Part shown: positions 55,974 to 64,000 of the stretch, one piece after another
Position numbering within the stretch: position 1 is the stretch's first letter
Layout: the number at the start of each line of letters is the position of its first letter
DNA from: Xanthobacteraceae bacterium
GTDB taxonomy: Bacteria > Pseudomonadota > Alphaproteobacteria > Rhizobiales > Xanthobacteraceae
Assembly: GCA_019635585.1 (NCBI GenBank)
Contig: JAHBZE010000002.1
Coordinates: 682,001 to 746,000 of the forward strand
Length of the DNA: 64,000 bases
Reading direction: 5' to 3'
The notes under the pieces: generated by a model
Seen by the model: only the letters and a program-made list of their open reading frames with translations
Database searches by the model: none
What the model was told of the DNA's origin: nothing
Program-made: the position numbers and the translations under genes

Positions 55974-57849
55974 CCACGTTCCGATTGCCGCGATTCTCGC
56001 ACTGGCCGCAGCGTTTCGTCTGTGGAATCTCAGCGAGAACGGCTACGGCCGCGAGTATTATGCCGCCGCCGTACGCGGCATGCTGCAAAGCTGGCACAAC
56101 GTCTTCTTCAATTCGTTCGATCCCGGCGGCTTCGTCACGCTGGACAAACCGCCGGTCGCGATCTGGGTACAGGCGCTGTTTGCGAAACTGTTCGGCTTCA
56201 GCGCGCTGAACGCCTTGCTGCCGCAAGTCATTCTCGGCCTCGCCGCTGTTCTTCTCGTATTTCTTCTCGTGCGTCGCACTTTCAGCGAACGGACCGCGCT
56301 ACTTGCCGCGCTCCTGATGGCAGTAACGCCTGCCAGCGTTGCGGTCGACCGCTCGAACAACACCGAAAGCTGTCTGATCGTCGTACTCCTGCTCGCGGCT
56401 TGGTTTGCGATGCGCGCCGCCGAAAATGGCCGGCTACGCGATCTCTGCGGCGCGATGCTGATGCTCGGGATCGGCTTCAACGTGAAGATGGCGGCGGCAC
56501 TCATCCTCGCGCCCGCGATTGCGCTCTCTTTTTTCTTTTTCAATCGGCAGATACCGCTCGCACGCCATTTCAAATTCCAGACGATCGCCGGCCTGCTGAT
56601 GATCGCAGTCTCGCTTTCCTGGGTTACCGCTTTCGATCTCGTTCCCGCCGACAAGCGGCCTTACGCGGGCAGCACGAAACACAATTCGATGCTCGAGCTT
56701 GCATTGCTTCACAATGGCGCGGCGCGTTTCACGCAGCCAAATCCTGTCGCCGCCGCGCAGCCGGACAAGCCGCGTCCGGTTCTCTACGACGAATCTCCGA
56801 CCGGGCCGCTGCGCCTCTTCCGCGCGTTGCAGGCGGGACAGGCGGCGTGGCTTTTGCCCTTCGCGCTCGCCGGAATGATGTTCGGATTTTTCGCCAATGA
56901 ATGGAATCGCGAACGGCGCATCGCAGCGGCGATCTGGGGCGGCTGGCTCGCGAGTTACTGGATCGTTTTCAGCGCCGCCGGCGGTCCGTTCCATACCTAT
57001 TATCTTGCGACGCTCGCACCTGCCCTTGCTGCACTTGCCGCCATCGGCGCATCCGAAATCTGGCGTCGCTATCGGAACGGCGATTCACCGCGCTGGCTCG
57101 CATCCGCCGCCATCGTGCTTACCGTTCTGTGGCAGGCGTGGATTTTCGCGGGGCAGACACAATTCGCAGCACCTTACTGGCTGAACTGGATTGCCGCGAT
57201 TTCCGCCCTTCTTGCATTGCTCGGAGCCGCCGCATTCGCCGGAAAATTTGTCCGCAAATATCTGGCGTTAGCGGCGCTTCCCACTGCTCTGCTCGCCTTG
57301 CCGGTCGCCGCCGCGCTGAGCGTCGTGCTGATCCGTCCGAACGTCGCCGCACCCGTCGCAACCCTCGGAGCCTTTTCGGAAGACCGGATGCTCGATGCGC
57401 TCCGGGTGAATCCGCGCCGCGCCGAACCTGCGCGCGAAAAGCTGATTTCATTTTTGAAAGAACAGCGCAACGGCGAGAAATTTCTTGTCGCAGTCGAAAA
57501 CGCGCTGCTCGCAGGCCCCCTCATCATCGCGACCGGAGAGCCGGTCATGGCGCTCGGCGGCTATCTCGGCACCGACCCGATTTTGACGCCGGAAAAACTC
57601 ACTGCGCTCGCCGAAAATGGCACGCTCCGCTTCGTGATGCTCGGCGGCTTCACGCTGACCGCGCGTAACACACCGAATGAGCTTGCGCTCCGCGAATGGA
57701 TTCAAAAACATGCCGTGCCCGTTGATCCACAGCGGTGGAGCCTATATCCCGCCCGCGCCGGCAAGCCCTTTCGGCTTCGCGTCGGCGGAGTGGTGACCGA
57801 AATGACCTTTCCGGAACTTTATGATCTGCGCGGCAACCCCGAGCGGTAA
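55957..57849 (+). CDS. GT39/ArnT-like membrane glycosyltransferase
   Basis: A 630-residue polytopic protein with 11-13 hydrophobic segments. The first periplasmic loop carries the acidic residue and Asp-Pro/Lys-Pro-Pro motif of the PMT/ArnT superfamily (NGYGREYYAAAVRGMLQSWH, SFDPGGFVTLDKPPVAIWVQ). Such enzymes use polyprenyl-phosphate sugars to glycosylate lipid A, proteins or other envelope targets; acceptor and sugar are unknown. The C-terminal 130 residues form a soluble periplasmic domain. No ribosome site is seen, and the only suitable start lies in the fumC terminator. Confidence 0.88.
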   Translation: MLRAFFHVPIAAILALAAAFRLWNLSENGYGREYYAAAVRGMLQSWHNVFFNSFDPGGFVTLDKPPVAIWVQALFAKLFGFSALNALLPQVILGLAAVLLVFLLVRRTFSERTALLAALLMAVTPASVAVDRSNNTESCLIVVLLLAAWFAMRAAENGRLRDLCGAMLMLGIGFNVKMAAALILAPAIALSFFFFNRQIPLARHFKFQTIAGLLMIAVSLSWVTAFDLVPADKRPYAGSTKHNSMLELALLHNGAARFTQPNPVAAAQPDKPRPVLYDESPTGPLRLFRALQAGQAAWLLPFALAGMMFGFFANEWNRERRIAAAIWGGWLASYWIVFSAAGGPFHTYYLATLAPALAALAAIGASEIWRRYRNGDSPRWLASAAIVLTVLWQAWIFAGQTQFAAPYWLNWIAAISALLALLGAAAFAGKFVRKYLALAALPTALLALPVAAALSVVLIRPNVAAPVATLGAFSEDRMLDALRVNPRRAEPAREKLISFLKEQRNGEKFLVAVENALLAGPLIIATGEPVMALGGYLGTDPILTPEKLTALAENGTLRFVMLGGFTLTARNTPNELALREWIQKHAVPVDPQRWSLYPARAGKPFRLRVGGVVTEMTFPELYDLRGNPER

Positions 57850-57969
57850 CCGCCCGCTTCATTACAAGCCGGTAACGCCCGGCTTACAGAAGTTTCATTT
57901 GAAGATCACAATTCGCGCGCCCATCCTTATCCTTATCGGGAGAACGTCTCCCTCAGGAGAAGATGCGCC

Positions 57970-58578
57970 ATGAAGAAATTGGTTATCGCCGGAGTCGCCA
58001 CTGTCGCGCTCGTCGGCACCGGCATCGGCGTTGCCGCCTATGCGCAGAGCCGGCATCAGAATTTCGGCGATCATTTCGATCGCATGATCGAGCGCGTTCA
58101 GTTCGGCGACCAGAAAGGCTGGCACAAGGGCTGGCGCGGACCGCGCCATCAGCTGAGCGCCGAAGACCGCGCTGCCTTCCTCGACGCGCGCATCGCCGCG
58201 GTGAAGGCGGGTCTGAAGCTCTCCGCCGAGCAGGAAAAGCTCTGGGGACCGGTCGAAAATACCGTCCGTGAACTCGGCAAGAAGTGGGGCGACCGCATGG
58301 CCGCCCGCCGCGACGAGTGGCAGAAGCGCCGCGCCGAATTCAAGGACGGCAAGGAACCGCCCGCGATCGACCAGCTCGATCGTCTGCGCAAGCGCGCCGA
58401 CGCCCTCGCGGAACGCTCGGCTGACCTCAAGCGTTTTGCCGATGCGGCCCAGCCGCTCTACGCGACGCTCGATGATGGCCAGAAGCGCCGCCTGCAGATG
58501 CTGGTTCGCCCGCACCGCGCCGGCATGATGCACCGCTGGCATCATCGCGACCGCGACGATGGTCCGCGCCGCGGATAA
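57970..58578 (+). CDS. Spy/CpxP-family (LTxxQ) periplasmic protein
   Basis: A 202-residue precursor with a signal peptide (MKKLVIAGVATVALVGTGIG, cut near AYAQS). LTxxQ-like motifs occur as KLSAEQEKLW and ATLDDGQKRRLQML, and the protein is rich in helices, basic residues and histidines (HRWHHRDRDD). Family knowledge: Spy-type chaperones protect periplasmic proteins; some members bind metal. GGAGAAG lies before the ATG. It is a single gene ended by a strong terminator. Confidence 0.85.
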   Translation: MKKLVIAGVATVALVGTGIGVAAYAQSRHQNFGDHFDRMIERVQFGDQKGWHKGWRGPRHQLSAEDRAAFLDARIAAVKAGLKLSAEQEKLWGPVENTVRELGKKWGDRMAARRDEWQKRRAEFKDGKEPPAIDQLDRLRKRADALAERSADLKRFADAAQPLYATLDDGQKRRLQMLVRPHRAGMMHRWHHRDRDDGPRRG

Positions 58579-58650
58579 TTTGAGATCGGAAGCCTGTCGC
58601 TGACCTCCAAAGGGTCTTTCTCTCCATCCTTGTAGCGACGATTTCCGTAG

Positions 58651-58690
58651 TTGGGCCGCGAGTTGCCCCCCTCGCGGCCCAACGCTTTTT
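58651..58690 (+). terminator. Terminator after Spy-like gene
   Basis: TTGGGCCGCGAG (58651-58662) pairs exactly with CTCGCGGCCCAA (58671-58682), followed by CGCTTTTT. Confidence 0.85.
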
Positions 58691-58741
58691 ACGCAGCGCT
58701 GCTCGCGAAGGTGATCCGAAAAGCCGCGTTACTGCCCGTGG

Positions 58742-59218
58742 TTACTTAGGCGGATTGTAGAGCGCGCGGAGATTGCCTTCGCTCCAGAAGATGTCGTCGG
58801 CGCGCCAACCCTTCGGCGTCAGCACGAGCGAAAGCCGCACCGACACCGCCTTGCCGAAATTCTTGAAGCTTGCGGTCGCGGTTGCGCCCTTGCCGTCGCT
58901 CGCGCTCTGGATCGTGACCACCGGATCGGTGATTTCCCAATCCTGCGCATCGACGAACGGATCGCCGTTGAGTAACGGCGCTTCCTGCTGCTTCTCGGCT
59001 TCCTTCGCGTCTTTGTCGATCAATTCGGCAAGCGAAGACGTGAAATAGAGGTCGAGCGCCTCGCGCGTAGTCAGATCGATGCCCGGCGTGTTCTTGCCGA
59101 GATAGCGCTTGTAAATGCCTTCGACGAAAGCCTGGGCATCGGCATTTTGCGCGTTCGCCGGAATTGCAAACAGCGTCATCGCCGCGAACGCGGCGGCCAG
59201 AAAACTGCGAAAGATCAT
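58742..59218 (-). CDS. DUF3828-like exported protein
   Basis: A 158-residue precursor with a signal peptide ([20 protein letters not shown], cut near ANAQ). The mature part ([14 protein letters not shown], then [20 protein letters not shown] and a C-terminal [16 protein letters not shown]) resembles DUF3828 proteins of unknown function. Its ATG overlaps the thyA stop (ATGA), so it is translated with thyA. A role linked to thymidylate synthesis is not evident; the coupling may be incidental. Confidence 0.78.
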   Translation of the reverse strand: MIFRSFLAAAFAAMTLFAIPANAQNADAQAFVEGIYKRYLGKNTPGIDLTTREALDLYFTSSLAELIDKDAKEAEKQQEAPLLNGDPFVDAQDWEITDPVVTIQSASDGKGATATASFKNFGKAVSVRLSLVLTPKGWRADDIFWSEGNLRALYNPPK

Positions 59219-60009
59219 ACCGCGACTTCCGCCTTGATCGCCGGGTGCGGATCGTAGTTCTCGAAGGAAATATCCTCGTAGCGGAACGAGAAAATATCCT
59301 TCACCGCCGGATTGAGTTTCAGCGTCGGCAGCGGACGCGGTGCGCGCGAAAGCTGCAATTCCGCCTGCTCGCGGTGATTGTTGTAGAGATGCGCGTCGCC
59401 GAAGGAGTGCACGAAATCGCCGGGCTTGAGGCCCGTCACCTGCGCGACCATATGAGTCAAGAGCGCATAGGACGCGATATTGAACGGCACGCCAAGAAAT
59501 ACGTCTGCCGAGCGCTGATAGAGCTGACACGAGAGCTTGCCGTCGCCGACCCAGAACTGAAACAGGCAGTGGCACGGCGCGAGCGCCATCTTCGGCACGT
59601 CGGCCGGATTCCACGCGCTCACGATCAGGCGGCGCGAATTCGGATTGGTTTTGATTTCCGAGATCAGGTCCTTGATCTGGTCGATGGTGCCGCCGTCCGG
59701 GTTCGGCCAGGAGCGCCACTGCTTGCCGTACACGGGGCCGAGATTGCCCTGCGCGTCCGCCCACTCGTCCCAGATCGTGACGCCGTGGTCCTTGAGGTAT
59801 TTGATGTTGGTGTCGCCCGCGAGAAACCACAGCAGTTCATGCACGATGGCTTTGAGCGCGAGCTTCTTGGTGGTCACGAGCGGGAAGCCTTCGGAAAGAT
59901 CGAAGCGCATCTGGTGACCGAAGACAGAGAGCGTCCCCGTGCCGGTGCGGTCGCCCTTGGCGACGCCGGTCTGGATGATGCGCTCGACGAGATCGAGGTA
60001 TTGCCGCAC
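59215..60009 (-). CDS. thyA: Thymidylate synthase
   Basis: A 264-residue folate-dependent enzyme that methylates dUMP to dTMP. The catalytic cysteine is in [14 protein letters not shown], and [20 protein letters not shown] plus [20 protein letters not shown] are fully conserved. No folA lies beside it, unlike many genomes. The region upstream (60010-60227) holds two copies of an AT-rich palindrome shared with the divergent TetR gene. Confidence 0.96.
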   Translation of the reverse strand: MRQYLDLVERIIQTGVAKGDRTGTGTLSVFGHQMRFDLSEGFPLVTTKKLALKAIVHELLWFLAGDTNIKYLKDHGVTIWDEWADAQGNLGPVYGKQWRSWPNPDGGTIDQIKDLISEIKTNPNSRRLIVSAWNPADVPKMALAPCHCLFQFWVGDGKLSCQLYQRSADVFLGVPFNIASYALLTHMVAQVTGLKPGDFVHSFGDAHLYNNHREQAELQLSRAPRPLPTLKLNPAVKDIFSFRYEDISFENYDPHPAIKAEVAV

Positions 60010-60103
60010 GGGTCTGTTCCCTGAGTCGTTCCTGAACTTACGCCCAAGCCCTTATGGCTGCATCTGTCGGGAATTCTTTGTCCCTGACAAAGGCGATAAT
60101 GAG

Positions 60104-60125
60104 TATTAGAATATATATTCTATTA
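60104..60125. promoter_or_regulatory. AT-rich palindrome, copy 1 (probable TetR site)
   Basis: A 16-base perfect palindrome (TAGAATAT/ATATTCTA, 60107-60122) with partly matching flanks. It repeats the core of the copy at 60199-60220, 95 bases away, and lies about 95 bases upstream of thyA. Confidence 0.6.
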
Positions 60126-60198
60126 CTTTATGCCGAGCGGGTTAGCTCTAACACAGCTTGGGCCAGTTCGACCCTTTAAGGCATCAGCCTCATTGATA

Positions 60199-60220
60199 TA
60201 TTAGAATATATATTCTAATA
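60199..60220. promoter_or_regulatory. AT-rich palindrome, copy 2 (probable TetR operator)
   Basis: A perfect 22-base palindrome with half-site TATTAGAATAT, ending seven bases before the TetR ATG, where it would cover the ribosome site and probably the promoter. Strongly unlike the surrounding GC-rich sequence. Confidence 0.7.
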
Positions 60221-60227
60221 CTTCGAC

Positions 60228-60809
60228 ATGGGCCGCCCGGCATTGCTCAGTCAGGACGATTTCATTGCCGCCGCCACGTTGGTCGCGGCACGGCTTGGCC
60301 CGGCGAAAACCTCCATCGCAGCCGTCTCGAAAGCCGCGGGCGTGCCGACCGGCTCGATCTATCACCGCTTGCCCTCCCGCGACGCCCTGCTGGCGGAAAT
60401 CTGGCTCGCGGCGGCGGACCGCTTTCAGGCGATGGCGCTCGCGGCATTCGCCGCCGCGAGCTCCATCGAAGCAGCAGCCGAGGCGGCACTGGTCACGTCC
60501 CGCTTTGCCCGCGCGCATCACGCGCAGGCCGTGGTGCTGAACTCGCACCGCCGCGAGGAATTCGTCACCGCCGACGCGCCGCAGGAACATCGCGAACGCG
60601 CGATAAAGCTCGCCGCCGAACTGCGCGAGGCAATGACAGACATTGCCGCGCGTCTTCTGCCCGGCGATCCGCGCGGCAAGGAACGCATCGCGGTCGCGCT
60701 GATCGGCATTCCGCTCGGCGCGGTGCGCGTGTTCCTTCCACAGGCAGTGCCGCCGCAGGAAATCGACGCGGACATAGAAGCAGCGGTACTCGCGGCGCTC
60801 CGCCATTGA
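60228..60809 (+). CDS. TetR-family regulator
   Basis: A 193-residue regulator. The helix-turn-helix reads TSIAAVSKAAGVPTGSIYHR followed by LPSRDALLAEI; the C-terminal helices form the ligand domain (RFARAHHAQAVVLNSHRREE). It probably binds the two palindromes upstream and so represses itself. Neighbouring targets could be thyA (divergent) or a distant gene; no transporter or enzyme follows in the same direction, since thiC has its own riboswitch. Ligand unknown. Confidence 0.88.
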   Translation: MGRPALLSQDDFIAAATLVAARLGPAKTSIAAVSKAAGVPTGSIYHRLPSRDALLAEIWLAAADRFQAMALAAFAAASSIEAAAEAALVTSRFARAHHAQAVVLNSHRREEFVTADAPQEHRERAIKLAAELREAMTDIAARLLPGDPRGKERIAVALIGIPLGAVRVFLPQAVPPQEIDADIEAAVLAALRH

Positions 60810-60837
60810 CGCGCCTCAAATAAGAGCCAACATTACT

Positions 60838-62865
<2,028 letters not shown>

Positions 62866-62867
62866 CC

Positions 62868-63107
62868 ATGACGCACGTGACCTACAAGATCGTCCGCCAC
62901 GACAGCGGCTGGGCTTACACCGCGAACGGCACGTTCTCGGAAGCGTTTCCGAGCCACGACGCGGCACTCGCGGCCGCAAGGCGCGCCGCGCAGGAACAGC
63001 GCACGCCGGGCGATACGCATGTCATCGAATATGAAGATGCGAACGGTAAGTGGCGCACCGAAACCGCTTCCGGTAGCGACCGGCCGGAGACGGATGTGAA
63101 GGGGTAG
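62868..63107 (+). CDS. DUF2188 protein
   Basis: A 79-residue protein. YKIVRHDSGWAYTANGTFSE then FPSHDAALAAARRAAQEQ and THVIEYEDANGKWRTE matches the small DUF2188 family, of unknown function. It starts two bases after thiC, so it is very likely in the same riboswitch-controlled transcript. Confidence 0.8.
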   Translation: MTHVTYKIVRHDSGWAYTANGTFSEAFPSHDAALAAARRAAQEQRTPGDTHVIEYEDANGKWRTETASGSDRPETDVKG

Positions 63108-63224
63108 CGAGCCTCTAAGCGCCGAACACGCCGCCACCCATTCATCCGCCGTTCACCGCACACAGTCGTGATTTGAATTTCCGCGCCTTCGGGAGAATCT
63201 TGATCTCACGAAAGGTTACGGGAC

Positions 63225-63815
63225 ATGACACAGGCACGCTTCGCAAAGGCAAAGGTGTTCTCGGGTAAAGGGGTCCGCGGCCTCGCCGCGGCCTTCGTTC
63301 TCTTCGCAACGGCGGCAACGCCCGCACTTGCCGGCACCTCGCGCGGCTGGGAGCACGGCGGCAAGTTCGTCAACTTCGACCCCGTCATTCAGGCCTATAA
63401 CCGCTCCGGCGCGACCTTCCGCATTACGGGCCTGTGCCAGTCGGCCTGCACCACGTTTCTCTCGATCAAGAACGTCTGCGTAGAGCGCAGCGCGAATTTC
63501 GAGTTTCACGCCGGCAGCGACGGCGAAGGCAACATCTCGATCGGTGCGACGCGCTACATGCAGAGCACTTATAACGAGCGCCTGCGCCGCTTCGTGATCG
63601 ACAACCGCTATATGGAAACCTTCGCCTTCCATCGCATTACCGGCAACGACATCATCGACAAGTTCGGCTATCGCGCCTGCAACGAACAGGACCGCTTGCT
63701 CGAAGCACAGGACAGCGACATTCCCGGCGCGAACCAGGGCACGTTCGCCGAGAATACGCGAAACCTCGAGCAGCCCTCCACGCGCGGCATCGAAGGCAGC
63801 TACCGCTCTCGCTGA
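63225..63815 (+). CDS. Exported protein with ClpP/crotonase-like core (hypothetical)
   Basis: A 196-residue precursor with a long signal peptide (VRGLAAAFVLFATAATPALA, cut before GTSRG). The region FRITGLCQSACTTFLSIKNV then CVERSANFEFHAGSD recalls periplasmic ClpP-like proteins of the COG3904 type, with Ser in CQSAC and a later His as possible active residues. Two cysteines of CQSAC and CVERS may form a disulfide. A paralogue follows at 63908. The enzymatic role is an inference. Confidence 0.65.
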   Translation: MTQARFAKAKVFSGKGVRGLAAAFVLFATAATPALAGTSRGWEHGGKFVNFDPVIQAYNRSGATFRITGLCQSACTTFLSIKNVCVERSANFEFHAGSDGEGNISIGATRYMQSTYNERLRRFVIDNRYMETFAFHRITGNDIIDKFGYRACNEQDRLLEAQDSDIPGANQGTFAENTRNLEQPSTRGIEGSYRSR

Positions 63816-63907
63816 GGTCACGCCCGCAACCTCCTGATTGGTAACGGGATTTTTCCGGGCTCAAGGATGGAAAAGCCGCTAGCGTCGGCGCCTTGGAGGA
63901 AACCACG

Positions 63908-64000
63908 ATGCGCCGGATGTTTTTGGCTGCCGCCTTTTCGGTACTCGGCTCGCAAGTCTTTGCGGGCACTTCGGCAGGCTATGGCCAAGGCGGCCAGTTC
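63908..64000 (+). CDS. Paralogue of the preceding exported protein, cut by window end
   Basis: Thirty-one codons are visible: signal peptide MRRMFLAAAFSVLGSQVFAG, then TSAGYGQGGQF, which parallels GTSRGWEHGGKF of the upstream gene. GGAGG lies seven bases before the ATG. The rest of the gene is outside the window. Confidence 0.75.
   Translation, partial: MRRMFLAAAFSVLGSQVFAGTSAGYGQGGQF

Noticed and set aside
59219-59830. Upstream extension of the DUF3828 frame through thyA
   Set aside because: It is out of frame with thyA on the same strand; the ATG at 59218 begins a clear signal peptide.

Overview
The window reads as a stretch of an alphaproteobacterial chromosome, most likely Hyphomicrobiales near Bradyrhizobium/Rhodopseudomonas/Xanthobacteraceae. 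The reasons are coding style, the DUF4169/ribbon-helix-helix pair next to fumC, attenuated leuA and ilvB leaders, a thiC TPP riboswitch, and one palindromic repeat (38818-38865) of the GAGCATGATC...GATCATGCTC type common in that group. This placement is an inference from gene content, not a database match. No insertion sequence, prophage, CRISPR array or rRNA is visible. Both ends cut genes: an RND pump on the left and a secreted protein on the right.

Layout. 1-11.1 kb is a stress and low-oxygen block: RND pump end, phasin-like protein, universal stress protein, acyl-CoA-synthetase/GNAT protein, BT1-type transporter, CBS protein, cytochrome c, amino-acid permease and DUF3775 protein. Four TTGA-N6-TCAA boxes (FNR/FixK type) lie at its promoters, which makes it look like one redox regulon. 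11.1-19.1 kb is a complete potassium-uptake locus, a 27-codon membrane ORF followed by kdpF-A-B-C-D-E, ending at a tRNA-Lys(CTT). 19.4-22.7 kb is a tripartite tricarboxylate transporter. 23.0-28.1 kb is a TetR-controlled RND efflux operon with its palindromic operator. 28.1-29.9 kb is leuA with a leucine leader peptide.

30-38.8 kb holds housekeeping and metabolic genes: alpha/beta hydrolase, lipoprotein, PPK2, pyridoxal kinase, DedA, aldehyde dehydrogenase, an osmoprotectant ABC transporter with permease and binding protein fused, an NTF2-like protein and an SDR. 38.9-42.5 kb is the branched-chain set ilvC, ilvN and ilvB, with an Ile/Leu/Val leader peptide and attenuator. 42.7-45.4 kb carries an MsrQ-like haem membrane protein, miaA and serB. 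45.4-54.3 kb is a one-strand envelope-proteostasis array: DUF4169, RHH, hflK, hflC, DUF2065, degP, then two tandem membrane Ser/Thr kinases with TPR repeats. 54.5-64 kb holds fumC, a GT39 glycosyltransferase whose start codon lies inside the fumC terminator, a Spy-like protein, thyA with a DUF3828 gene, a TetR gene with two AT-rich palindromes, riboswitch-controlled thiC with a DUF2188 gene, and two tandem secreted paralogues.

The points most worth follow-up are the FNR/FixK-box cluster, the tandem kinases beside hflKC-degP, the duplicated TetR palindrome, the start codon inside a terminator, the attenuator leaders and the short ORF ahead of kdpF. All gene functions are assigned from protein motifs read by eye; no alignment or search was run.
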